Notes under the pieces: model-generated
Seen by the model: only the letters and a program-made list of their open reading frames with translations
What the model was told of the DNA's origin: nothing
Databases searched by the model: none
Shown: positions 1-11,573 of the stretch, piece by piece
How the letters are laid out: each line of letters begins with the position of its first letter
Numbering within the stretch: the first letter of the stretch is position 1
Program-made: the position numbers and the translations under genes
Assembly (NCBI GenBank): GCA_019055375.1
Contig: JAHQIW010000827.1
Coordinates: 124,001-188,000 of the forward strand
Length of the DNA stretch: 64,000 nucleotides
Source: Parelaphostrongylus tenuis
Taxonomy: Eukaryota > Nematoda > Chromadorea > Rhabditida > Metastrongylidae
Direction of reading: 5' to 3'

Positions 1-82
1 TGTATGTATGTATGTATGTATGTATGTATGTATGTATGCAATTGTGTATGTATGTATGTATGTATGTATGTATCTATACGTG
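1..82. repeat. tetranucleotide microsatellite (TATG)n
   Basis: The window opens inside a run of TATG units, interrupted once near 38-48 and decaying to TATA/CGTA after about 70. The small open frames here are only translations of the repeat. Confidence 0.95.
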
Positions 83-243
83 TATATACGTATATATGTG
101 TGTACGTCCGTGTGTGAAGTGTACGTTTCTGTGTTTTGAATTTTTGACCATTTCGCTTTCCAAAAAGATCGCCGTGTGTGCCAAAGGTCTTGCATTGATA
201 TCAATACACACGTCGCTTTTCAATAAAAAGATTTGATGCATGC

Positions 244-264
244 ATGTGTGTGTGTGTGTGTGTC
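244..264. repeat. short (TG)n microsatellite
   Basis: About ten TG units. The stretch from 265 to about 1590 shows no gene or repeat that I recognise. Confidence 0.85.
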
Positions 265-1608
265 TGCTTATGTTTGTGATCAAGTGTATATATCTCCGTA
301 ATGTCTGTATATCAGGTGTAGAGTGTAGTATGTGAACGATGTTGTTTTTGCGCTCTTTTTGAAGTGGTCCGTATTTAGATAATCTACACTCAGCCGCACC
401 TCTTTTAAAACACTTCCCACATAATCCTAGTCAATTTCGTAGTGTACTGTGCTATACTTGTTATGAATCCGCTTCTTCCTTTCGTTAGTTTGTTGCAAAG
501 CATAGGATGCTGTCAAATCCTTCGTGATACCTAAACACTTGATAAGACTTCTCGTAATTTATTTTCTGCAGAAGAAAGAGTGCATATTTTCTCCTGCTTT
601 TATGTGCTTCCATAGTTTCAAAAAAGATGCACTTTTCATTCGCAATGTGTTTGGTTCTCACATACTATCTAGTCGGACCTTCGTTCTTTCTTCGATGGTA
701 TAAATTAAGAATAAGATTATGGGTAAAATTCATTCTCTCTAACCAGAGCGATGACATTTCAACCATAGGCTTCCATGGAACTCTCAAGCAAAGCTAGTAG
801 TACTTAAGGCGGCAATATCAGGATAAGACAATATTTGGCGATCAATTATCTCGCATTCACCAACTTTTGATATCCGCCAATCCAATTTGTAGACATGATT
901 AGCTCGCTTCAGGTGTTATACCAGCCCTACTACACGTCGAACTTGAATGGCACATATTTTACTGGCAAGCCTATAATTTCTCCTTGTCTTTGAAAATCTC
1001 ATGTCAAAGTATTTCTCTGTTACAAATACCGCCTCAGCAATTTTTGTTGCTCGGTGAGGAGGCAGAGATTATGACTTGACGATTGACTATCTTTTACGAT
1101 GGCTACTATTTCTTGTTGATAATTTTATCTGACCTAGTCATGTGGGTGGTAAATTGAAGCTTTTTTTCACACACAAATCCATCTAATCAACTTTTGAACC
1201 TAGTTTTAAACATTCGATATAGTCTGTGAAAACGTTTAGAGCCTTTGTGAGGTTGGTACGTTAGAGGCACACTTAAGTTTTTCGCGGTGTCGCCCGCTTA
1301 ATAGTGGCCCACGCCCCTCATTGGACCCTACCTTATAGCAGGGATGAACAGACGTTATTTGAACGATTCTTTACTTTTAGCATATTAAACTACAGTGTGA
1401 GAGTGAGTCTTTGCTACATGTCAAAGGTCGATGTCCCACACGTACTATCGCCTTAGTTAAATGGCAGCTTCTTGAGGAAATTAATAGTAAAAACTTATTT
1501 TTCTAAAATGTTTTTGCGTAAACTTTTTTTTCTAGTGTTCCTTTCTAGTATCCTTTGCTATCTATCGTAAATCTTGCAAAACTTTCTCGATCTTAATTGG
1601 CCAAAACT

Positions 1609-1621
1609 TCTCATTCTCCAG
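1609..1621 (+). promoter_or_regulatory. possible spliced-leader trans-splice acceptor
   Basis: A pyrimidine-rich CTTCTCATTCTCCAG lies two bases before the ATG of a signal-peptide exon. Nematode spliced-leader acceptors typically sit this close to the start codon. No upstream coding exon fits an ordinary cis acceptor here. This is inference from position and consensus only. Confidence 0.4.
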
Positions 1622-1623
1622 AA

Positions 1624-1728
1624 ATGCAGCCTCGGTGGCTGTTATTCTCATCAGTATTGAACGTGGTGTTAGCCGAAGAAGAGCCATGGCTGTCTGCTGT
1701 CAATGCCATACTAATTGGAACATCACAG
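1624..1728 (+). CDS. candidate first exon: signal peptide
   Basis: ATG opens a 35-codon frame that ends exactly at a CAG|GTACAT donor in phase 0. The first 17 residues read MQPRWLLFSSVLNVVLA, a good secretion signal (basic n-region, hydrophobic core, VLA cleavage site), followed by an acidic EEEPW. A trans-splice-like acceptor sits just upstream. It could be the 5' exon of the secreted Kunitz/lustrin gene whose first certain exon is at 11467, about 9.7 kb downstream. No exon joining the two was identified and the phases do not join directly (0 here, 2 needed), so at least one exon is missing or this belongs to another gene. Confidence 0.45.
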
Positions 1729-1784
1729 GTACATAGACAGGTTTTCCAAAAACTTCTAAGGTTTTTACGCTCAACATAATACTA

Positions 1785-2376
1785 GGTTGAGAAAAAAGTT
1801 CCTTAACACCCGCGAAAATTCAAATTTTATGTTTGTTTCGCACACCATCGATTTTTGTAAATTTATTAGAATACCCCAGAAATATTCCGTCGGAAACTCT
1901 CACGGCAATGCTAGGCGTACAGTTTAGAGTCTAGGATGAGTTGAAGGAAAAGTATCCGACATCTATTGGTCAAAAGCGCGCGCTGTTTCAGCAAGACAAT
2001 GCCAAACCTCACATCGCAAGGAAGACTAAGGAAAAGTCTGATGAACTGGAAGGAGTCAAGGTCCGTCCTGCCACACCTAGCCTACAGTCCAGATGCTGCG
2101 CCTTCCGATTATGGTCTCGCTTCCGCTCAATGGAACATTTACTGCGTGGACGCGGATTCGAGACATGCGATCATGTTGAAGAAGCGTGATAGGAGATTCG
2201 TTGAGTAAAAGTCGAAGAAATGGCCTCATTCGAGCATATCCGGAAGCTTGCAGGTTATCGGCAGAAAACCGTCGATAACGATGGTCCTTATTTTGAAGAA
2301 TACTCAATGTTGTTTTCAACTAAATTTATGTACAAACCTTGATTTCAGAGGGTGTTAAGGAACTTTTTCCTAAATC
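1785..2376 (+). mobile_element. internally deleted mariner (about 592 bp)
   Basis: Inverted ends GGTTGAGAAAAAAGTTCC and, at the right, the reverse complement with a few mismatches, flanked by TA on both sides (1783-1784 and 2377-2378). The interior keeps only the C-terminal part of a mariner transposase: QQDNAKPHIARKT (second catalytic Asp region), then in a shifted frame AYSPDAAPSDYGL (third Asp region). The N-terminal DNA-binding part is absent, so this is a non-autonomous, frame-shifted remnant. A sister copy lies at 24361-24914. Confidence 0.85.
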
Positions 2377-2378
2377 TA

Positions 2379-5300
2379 ATGAATGGTCATGATTTCTCAA
2401 CAGTTAACTAACAAGTAGTTAACGTAGTAAAAGGTGAAGTTACGAAAAGAGACAAATAAAGAAGTTAGATAGATGGGCTATTTCTAACAAATGACAAACT
2501 ACCGGCTGATCTTGTCAAAGCATACGCCAAGTTGATAAAGCTTCTAAAGCTATGTTTAATGTTTTAGTCAAATCATAGTAGTCAGAGCCTACAAGTAGCA
2601 TATTGAACCCTTTTCTAAACTTTCAGCTAACTTTTCTCAAATCTAGTGAAAATCGCATTTGAAAACGAATTCAGATCTCTACCTAATGAATAAAACTCAG
2701 TGACATTTTTAATGTTCCTGAATTAGATTTTCACTTTACGGATTCTCATTGTTAGATTTTACTGATACGAAAAGCTAACTAGAAATTAGATGTGGCAAAC
2801 TCATTCAATTTCTGAAAAGGTCCAGATCACTGCAACGTCGACTACCACTTCGAAAGAAGGATTATTAACCTTGTAAAAGCTTTCAAAAAGAAAATCTCAT
2901 AAGATGTTCACTATAATTCAAGTCAAGGTTTAGTGAGAGTCGTTCTTTTGATTAACTTATAAGTTTTTATAACTAGAAATGACTAAATCATTCAATCTTT
3001 CAAAATTTGAAAAGATAAAAAAGATTGATCTTCATCTTTTCGCATTTATTCATCGAGTCGCTAAATTACCTTGGGTCAAGATTTTCACGTAACCAAATTA
3101 TGAGAAAGCAGTTATAAAACTAAAATTCTTTACAATCTAAATTTTATCTTCCAAGTTACTCTTTCCTCATGTGCATTTTTCTAATACAGGAGTACAAATA
3201 CGAATGCATCAAAAGTTTCATTTTCAACCCTAAAAACTAATCATGTTAATTCTGAAAAAAGTTGGCAAACTCACTACCTTCCACGTCTATATTTTGATGC
3301 AAGGAAAATTAGTTCATTCCCATTTTGGAAAAAAAACTTTAGGAACAGTCTAGTTATAAAAAACTCCAAAGCAGTTGATAAACAAATCGCTGCCTCTTGA
3401 AAGTTAATATTAGCAACATAATAGAAAATTTTGACATTCCAAGGTGCTTGAGGAATTATGACTATAACTTACTATATGTACAACTTATTTCTCGGCATTA
3501 TAAGGATCAAGTTACGAATGTCTTCTTCATCACATTATCATCCTCATTCCTTAATTTTCTACCAATGTTTGGTAAAGTATGTAAAGCTTTTTGTGAATGT
3601 TATTATTTTATAGCCAAGATTCATTTGCAGAATAACTTCGCTTTGAACACATCAGATTTACAAATGTATCCCTCTCCGTCAGTTACCGCTTATCATGCAG
3701 CCTTTCATCATCATTACGCAGGTTTGTGATCAGCTATAACTGGCTAGTTTTTCGCTAAGTAAGAAGTGATAAAAGAAAACTACTTTCCTGTTTGTGATCT
3801 TGATTTATCTTGAGATGAGAAGGTAAAATGATCTCTCATTTGACGTGTAAATCGAATACGGTGGAACTGAGCGTTTCTGGGAAGTTTACCATTCATGGAG
3901 AGAAATGAGACTTCCTAAGCATAGATAAAGAAATGCGGCTAGTATAGATTTTTTTAAAAGACGTCAGGAGATATGATTCTGACCCACAACATTAGTCAAC
4001 AACCAATCACAGCGTGACTAGCTCGCGCGCTTAAATCACTATCAACGATAATCAATTAGTTTTAGCGCGATTAATCATTTTACTATAAATCGCTCTGATA
4101 TTTTCTCGATCACCAAAGCAGTAAAGAGCTTGAAAGTTTTAGAACTCTTTGAAAATTGATTTCAAAATGCCGTAATTGCGATACCGATGGACACTACAGT
4201 ATGCAAACGGTTACAAATACGTTAAATGCTCCGTAGTTATATTAAAGATGCTTTTTCTCGAAAGCAATGAATCCTTATGATGAAGCCGCGGTAGAGAAAG
4301 GTTCTAAAGATTAAGGATTTCGCTGACTCGATCGCTTTGTTGTTTGATTTCTTGAACAAGCTTGGTAGGCACTAGTAAAGCAGCACTGTAGTAAAGTCGC
4401 CAACGGAAACACTTTTTGAGTTCACCTTGTATATTTTACATGAATCAGATGCGCCATTCTCGTTGAGTTGGCACCAATTGTCACTGAGTGTACTTGATTC
4501 AACCGCTGAATTTGGGTGACTTCGCCTTCTTCAGAATACGAAAGTAACTGATGTAACACTGCTCATATTTTCCGTGAATTTTCAATAACATTGGTGGCAC
4601 ATATTGTACTAATGAATGTCATTTTGATTTAAAAAAAAACTATTCACCATATTTTCGTTTCTGAAGTGTGAAACCACTACTGAGCTGTTGCTCCTTTCTT
4701 CACAGTTAGCGACTAATCAAGCTGGTAAGCCCACAATAAGAATCACCTTGTATCACGTGCCTCTCCGATGATCCGTTCACCGAGCGCGTTCTAGTAAAAC
4801 TTTCTTTTCGCCTATTGCGCGCAAGGGTAGCTTAGTGAATCCTTGTGGCTGCAGTGATTTATTAAGCATCATTCCTTCCTCTAATTTCATCAAGTAATCA
4901 GACCATTCGGTCGGTAGCCTTTCTGTGGTGAGATTGACATATCGAGGAATCCACTTCGAAGCACCTCTTGTTCATCCGTTGCCGTAAAAACACACTACAT
5001 ATCCGGGCCCACACCATTGCGCTAGTCTGACGTGTAAACGGCGTCTTTTAATTTTCGATCGTTTATGTAGGTCCTTTTTCTCACTTTTTTTCGGATCCTT
5101 TTTTCATTTGCAAGACACGGGATACTCCTATTATCGAATACGTGTTCGATAGCGTCACGTGATCTTGTATCCTGTTTACTTGGGGACCAGATCTCTACAC
5201 TATGCCATCTCATCAGTCATCTCACTCTCGAGGCTCTTAAATGCTTCCAGACCGCTCGCTTCCTCCTCTTCAACAATGGAGTTAAGTTGCTCATCATATC

Positions 5301-8300
5301 AATTTCCCAACCTAGATAGACGTAACTGAACTGTACAAAAACATTCATTTCGTTGAATGTGAATAGAGAATTCGATCAGTGACTTTCTTATTAACGTCGT
5401 TCCCTGAGATTTAGTTGAAAAAAATCCTCTCACAAACGTTGTCGAAATCGTTCAACGTTCGTTTCGCGTACTAATAACTCCTTCGATAGTATAGTAGTCA
5501 TTGTCCTTATTTGTCACTTAGCGTAATGCTGAACTTGAATATCATCACCGACGCTGAGCACTTGCTTACTGACCAGAAGCTATCGAGTTACACCTATAAG
5601 AGTATTGCTGCTGAACTTTTGTTGTTCGTCAAGTGTAGGTTTTTTTTTATCATTCTACCACTTATTGTGCATTCTCACGAGAGTGATCAGTCGACATCAT
5701 CACCACCATCACCTGCTGATAACTTCTGACTTGACTGACATATGAAGACTACTGTTTCCAAATGACAAGTTAACACTAGTTTGAAATCATTTTTTGCGCA
5801 CCATTTAGATGGCCATATCCTTAAATTCAATAATAAAGAGGATTTCACAATCAAATAGTTGTCTATGAAATCTTTGCGTTAGAACATTGATATCAAGTTT
5901 CTACTGACAAGGACCAAGCGATGATAATATTTTGATTTATAATTCCAATTGTCATCTGGTAGTTTTGAAATTTCTTTCAAAGACGTCTTTTACATAGATC
6001 GGAAGCAGTTAGGTGATACAAACAAAAGAACTTCGCGCCTCAGGCCTTGAAACTCTACTCTATGCATGGGCGATTATTTAATAACACTAGATTCACTATT
6101 TTCAAGCCATTTTTCTTCTTACTGTATGAAAATGATGTACTAAAATTCCATAGATAAGAGCAGTCTGCGCTGAAAAAAGTACTTAATAGTAATTTTAGTA
6201 GTTTTATCAATTTACTAATTTTAATTTATTTTCATTCTTGTTCCTTCTTATTCCTGTTCTTAATCCTTAGTAATTTTTATCTCCATCTCTTTTAACGCTA
6301 TCCTGCATAGTTTCCATGAAAGCCCTGTGTGTGTTGGAAATCCCGATTGAAAACGATCTTGCCGATATAAATATAAACGATAATGACGAGGCAGAGATTG
6401 AAAACAGAAGTCAGGTCATTGTTCCTTTTGTTTGTGTTTGATGTTCAATAAAAAACGTTTGTCCTTTACAAAAGTTGACCGCTCTAATTGAAGAATTTTA
6501 GGCTATTCAATATGACCTAATTTTGAGTTGTCATCGGATACCGGGTCATCAAATTTATTTTTATCACAAGCGCAGTCTTGAGCTGTAAAAGTTTTGGCTT
6601 TTTTGACCAAGTAGATCGCTATTTTTCCTTAAGCAAACGCAAAATAAAAGAGAACAGTCGGTAAGCACTCATCAGTGAGTGTGGAGAATAGGTGCCGCTT
6701 GGCACCATTGGCGTCTTCCTCACCACTCGACGATAGCAACCAATCTCTTCGAGCTTCTTCCTGTTGTGCAACGTTTGAGAGCAAGTTGAACACGATGATG
6801 GGCGTTTACAAGATAGTTACGACGGAGAACACAATGTGGTATTTCACTGTGGAAATGAACAACAAGTAGATGTCCTGCAATTTGGGATGGGGTAGAATGA
6901 GATGGAACTGATTAGAATGAGATCAAATGATATAATATGGAATTGTGAATGAAAGACGGTATGGGATGTTGCTGTGCTGCGCAATCATATACTGGGCTTT
7001 CAATTAAGTACTTGTGTAGGCCGTTCTCGCAAACTTCAAGGATTGATTTAGTCCTGGATATTAAGACCTGAATTTTGTTCCTATGGATTTCGAAAGCTGT
7101 GTTAGTGCTTTCATCACTTTTCAGTAAGAGACTATTTTGTGATCAAAATAGCAATAATTAATGGCACAAGTTTGTTCTCAATTGACCTTACGGACGAAAA
7201 TGTGAAACGTCCAAGTTTGAATAGATCTCGTTGCCAGATGCCCTAGTTCACTTCTATCAGATGGTAAACAATTAGCGAGGTGTCCCACTATAGATTTTTA
7301 TTGTAATTTCCAACTCTTCTCATAGAACTGATATGCTTGAGTTTAATATTTGGGAAGCTTAGTCAAGATGCATAGATCTGTAAGACTGGAAGCAGGGCAA
7401 CGTAGAGTTGAGGTCCATTTTGAAGGTCGCAGTGCTCTGCTCCTGGGCCATTTCTACCCTTCACGATTTAGACTTTGCCTTGCGCGATTATTGAACAATC
7501 TGAAAGGAGATCTGAGCATCAAGTGGCAACATATTTTATGTTATTGATGAATGTTCTAAAGATCTTCTTCTATATGAGCTCAAAATGCACCAGCGCATAT
7601 ACTATATACTAGCATGGGCATACTGAGCTAAGAGAGAGAATTCAATCACTAAAGAATCATTTGTTCAAGTTTTCATCATCATAAACTGAAGTGAAGCTTG
7701 AAGCCTTTTCCAGAGGTAATCCGTTTTTCATGAAAGGTTTATGGTGGAAAGCATATTGTATGGATATTGGTTCTAGCTTCTACACAACCACCGTCTGGTC
7801 AATCATGTATGATGCCCGTACAAATCGGAACTGGTCCCTATAGAATACCACGATGGTTGGTTTCGTTTATCCTTACTATAGAGTTTTACACATGAATATG
7901 TGACCTTTTGTTACAAAAAGCTGGTATTTCGATCAAGCATGGTAGTGGTAATGACGTCAACCAATATTCGCGAGTCTTTAGTTTTATTCCGTTTAGCGAG
8001 AACCAAGTCTCATATACCACTGTCATCGTGAAATGCTAGAATACCCCCTTTGGAAAATGTTCAAGCCCTATCATCAACAGAAAAAGTGAGCCTACGTTAA
8101 AGATCTGGGAACATTCTATACCAGCTGTCTCTGTATTATAGGAACAACCGGCTCGTCTAGTATTCAAGGCAAAATAAAGACGGCAATTTTCTCAAACAGC
8201 AGTGAAACCTAGATGAAACCCTTGAGATTGTCTATTCAAAAAAACCAGTAGAAGTTAAGAGGTGGTGGAATCGGCACGCTGTGACACTATGCTGTCGTGG

Positions 8301-8690
8301 CCCTCTGATAATAGTAATTATTATTGTATGATCCTACATAGCATGTTATTTGGATCTAATGGCCTCTGAATTCTTTGTATCTGATATGCTTCCTTGAAGA
8401 TTTTATCTCTTCTGTGTAGTGTAGAATGGCGGTCGAGTCAATAATGCTTCGGTTCTTGGAAAGCTACGCTGGGGAGTTTCCAGATTATCAATATAGATAG
8501 TTGCCAGTTTCTCGAGTTGTACGTAAAAAGATGATTCCAAGAAAGTATTAGGTGTACAAATATGATTCCGCCGTTTTCTTTTTGCTTGATTGATTGGAGC
8601 ATGAAAATATGCAATTTTCTCTTCTGTTTGAAAGTGCGTTGGAAACGCTAATCATTCATGTTTTCTATTTGCAATACTTTATTGAAGGCT
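2379..8690. other. long stretch without a confident gene
   Basis: AT-rich DNA in which I recognise no gene family or repeat. Three short open stretches have codon-like composition and could be unassigned plus-strand exons: about 5514-5637 (acceptor TGTCACTTAG, donor after TGTAG), 6651-6869 (ends with TAG) and 7366-7547. The 110-codon frame at 3397-3729 is Phe/Tyr/Leu-rich with no splice or homology support. If 1624-1728 belongs to the Kunitz gene, this whole stretch is intronic. Confidence 0.4.
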
Positions 8691-8694
8691 TATT

Positions 8695-9320
8695 ACGAGA
8701 CTTTGATGAAGACGACTTTTGTACCCAAAAAACGTCATTTATATAAATCTGTTGAATTTGCAATTTGAATTTGGTAATTTCAAGTGGCAATGTGGCGACG
8801 CGATGTCGCGAAAGAAAGGTGGATAAGGTGAAACTCTCTAAAACCTTCTATCTCAGCTCTATTATGACGTTTTCGATCGGTTCTGCAAAATGAAGTGGAA
8901 CTCCATCATCAAGCAAAATTAGGAGTTTGTGCCGTTTTGGTTTTCTTTAAATGATCTTTGCATTGAAACTGCATGACTTCGGAATAGGTCAATTGCGCAT
9001 TTTCTTGTGAACACTATACAGCTTGCCTGTACTTGCTTTAAAATGGAACTCGCTCGGGGCTCCATTAATCTTGTGCAACGCATCACCCAGCATTTTCCCC
9101 ACGCGCTCTTCGTGCACGAGTAGTAAGCGACTTTGTTCCCACAACAACTTCTTCTTAAAGCAAGTGAAGGAAAGCTGAATACACAAAATGCTGGCAAGAA
9201 AATCACACTTGAAGGAAATCAGAATCATGCAATTTTCAATTACTCTGTTTGATGGATCTGCAAAGTAAATTTTCCCCAAATGGCGTTTTTCGGGTACAAA
9301 AGTCGTCATCTTCAAAGTCC
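8695..9320 (-). mobile_element. mariner N-terminal remnant in a foldback
   Basis: Minus strand about 9130-9050 reads RLLLVHEERVGKMLGDALHKINGA, split here as RLLLVHEERVGK then MLGDALHKINGA, resembling the helix-turn-helix start of mariner transposases (family pattern: LL.EF..G...A.A.R.I..A). A segment around GACGACTTTTGTACCC occurs on the plus strand at about 8700-8762 and in inverted orientation at about 9255-9318, so the piece is bounded by inverted arms. No complete frame remains. Confidence 0.55.
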
Positions 9321-9349
9321 TATGAAAATATCATATGATATATTCTGAG

Positions 9350-10232
9350 TTCCTTCCTATGAGACGGCTGCAAATCAATATGCGACACATTTGCTGGACA
9401 CAAAGTTTTTAGAAGAGTGTTCATTCGAAAGCTTGAATTCTTAATTAACGTGCTACGCGACCTTAAAAAGAACCTTTTACAGCGCTGTAGCATACAAATA
9501 AAACTATGTTTCACACCCGCCCGCGCCTTCATTTATTTTCACGCGTATAATTCGCTGGAAGTACGAAAACATATGAACGTGTAGAGAAAATCTCCTAGTA
9601 TCTGAATCAATCGTTTTATCTGGAGTATCTTTTAAGTCTGAGAAAAAGTTCTCAAGTGAATAGCAAGTTGCATCACACATATAGAACTAGTCGGGCCATC
9701 GATCGATCGCTCCGCTACCATCCTGTGGGTTAGCCGGTAAACAAGCCACCGAATATGTGGAACTCGATTTTATTTTCCCTGCTATATTGGACTTAAATGG
9801 TGTTTCTAGAAAATAAGCACAGTATTGGAATTATTGAAACTTAAGCTATCGAATGATAGTAATGGTCTGAAGAAAAGACTCCGTCTGGCGAGGTGTAGTA
9901 CACAATACCTCTCCAGTGCTATCAAAAGAGCTCTTCCAAAATGCAGACACATCTTTGAGTTCGCAACTTGTGTTATCAAAAGAGCTTTAGTAGTATGAGG
10001 AACGAATTCTGCCCAGCGAACTATAAGCCAGATAGAAAAAAACACGTGGTGCATGTGAAACAAGGTTTGGTTTGGATGCTACAGCGCAATGGAAGGACTT
10101 TTCCAAAAAGCGGCCGCTAGAGAGCTCTCGAAAAATTTGAACTTTTGAATGATTGCTAACACCTTCATGAAAAAATTCTTCTCCAATAAATGGAGTCGAA
10201 TATTGATTTGTCGCCGTTCATCAGAAAACTAC
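9350..10232. mobile_element. foldback (long-TIR MITE-like) element, copy 1
   Basis: Diverged copy of the window's main repeat family. The left arm carries the GCTGGACA...AGTGTT..CATTCGAAAGCTT block followed by CAGCGCTGTAGCAT and TGTTTCACACCCGC. The right part holds the same blocks in inverse orientation (10020-10232: AAACAAGGTTT, ATTTGAACTTTTGAATGATTGCTAAC). There is no coding potential beyond repeat-derived open frames. Confidence 0.7.
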
Positions 10233-10499
10233 CATATTTTGCATATAATAAACATAATTAGACAGTGTTCTCAAGACGCTTCCAGTCATATATGAAGAAT
10301 TTTGATATCTTAATTTTTATTATTATTACAGCAAAAGAAAAACGTTGGAGTCATATTTGTACATCTAACATCAGTAGTAGTTTTTTGATCCTGCAGAGAT
10401 TATGGTAATATTGAATCTTCTCATAAGTTTTGGCACCATAGCAAAAAACACTAAATTTATTTAATCAGAAGAAATTTGAACGGTCCATTGCTCAACAAC

Positions 10500-11045
10500 T
10501 GCTCCATTGCCATCTTTGCACCTTTCTGACAACATCAGCTCGACAAGAAGTGGATTTTCTTCTAAAAGTCAACGTCATCCGAATCAGTGGTTGTAAGGAG
10601 GCCAATGAGGAACTCAAACTCCACATCCAAATCGATTCACACCAAAGGCTACGCTCATTATCTTTTGGAATCGAACGGGGCTGATTCACTGAACTTGCTG
10701 CCGGCGGAGAAACGAACAACGCGAAGCTCTACTGTAAACACCCGAACCGCTGCCATCGGCCCTGTCATGTTGACTCGCCACAATCTCATCCTGCTTCAAG
10801 ATAACACAAGGCTGCATGTCGCCAAATTGACGAAAAAGAAATTGACCTGACTGACTGGGAGTTATTAGATCATCCGCCGTAGAGTCCTGATTTGACGCCA
10901 TTCAGTTATCACCTCTTCCAGTAGCTGGAGCACTTCCCAAACAAGAAGAAGTTCCGAGACAATAACCATTTGCGTCGAGGATGATAAACTTTCTTTGAAT
11001 CTAAGGTTAACAAGCTATTAATAAACAATTATAATTCATTTTATG
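10500..11045 (+). mobile_element. mariner transposase remnant
   Basis: Broken plus-strand transposase frame: RHPNQWL around 10570, then ELLPAEKRTTRSS and LLQDNTRLHVAK near 10795-10830 (second catalytic Asp region), PDLTPFSYHLF near 10890 (third Asp region; Asp replaced by Ser) and FESKVNKLL before 11030. Stops and frameshifts interrupt it, so it is inactive. The ends could not be placed. Confidence 0.65.
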
Positions 11046-11215
11046 TAACTGCCACTTGCGGTGGTATTCTATGGTATCTGGTATCCCACCTGACGCATCA
11101 GCGTCGATAGTGCAGCGGTTCAGCACTAGCTCCCGGATAGAGTGAAATGTAGGATCGAATCCCATCTGACGCAAGTGTTTTGCACACCACTCTACATTAT
11201 TGGGTATATTGTTAC
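11046..11215 (+). mobile_element. tRNA-derived SINE, type A
   Basis: The tRNA-like head at 11102-11180 has an A-box-like GATAGTGCAGCGGTTCAGC and a B-box-like GGATCGAATCCC. It is followed by the family tail GACGCAAGTGTTTTGCACACCA and CTACATTATTGGGTATATT. A short CCACTTGCGGTGGTA hairpin precedes it. Related copies occur throughout the window. Confidence 0.75.
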
Positions 11216-11466
11216 ATAGTTATATGAGCGCGGTATTGATTTATCGCCTGAGAGATGGCAGAAATCTGTTCAGGCTGCTGCTCTGGTGCTAAAACTTATG
11301 AGAAGACGTAATCTTGATAGTGACAATAAATGATGACAATCAACAGTTATAACAGTGCACACCTTTATGGAATTGTGTCACTATTATTCTAGAAAGCTGA
11401 TAGATAATGATAGACAAGTGAAAAGGTGATAATAGATGAAACACTAATTGGATAACTCTATTCAAG

Positions 11467-11573
11467 GTTCTATAACCCGGCTCGTGGACGTTGTGAACTA
11501 TTCTACTGGTCCGGATGTTGTGGGAACGGTAACAATTTTCAGACATACCAAAGTTGTCAATCGCTCTGCGAAG
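11467..11573 (+). CDS. exon 1 found: Kunitz 1, C-terminal half
   Basis: Acceptor ATTCAAG; first base completes an Arg codon (phase 2), then FYNPARGRCELFYW, GCCGNGNNF, SCQSLC. Cys30, 38, 51 and 55 are present, plus an extra Cys39. The N-terminal half must lie in an upstream exon that I could not find; the mariner and SINE insertions sit just upstream. Donor GAAG|GTGCG, phase 1. Confidence 0.8.

Noticed and set aside
3397..3729. 110-codon plus-strand frame
   Set aside because: Starts with a non-ATG codon, has AT-driven composition, no splice context and no recognisable motif.
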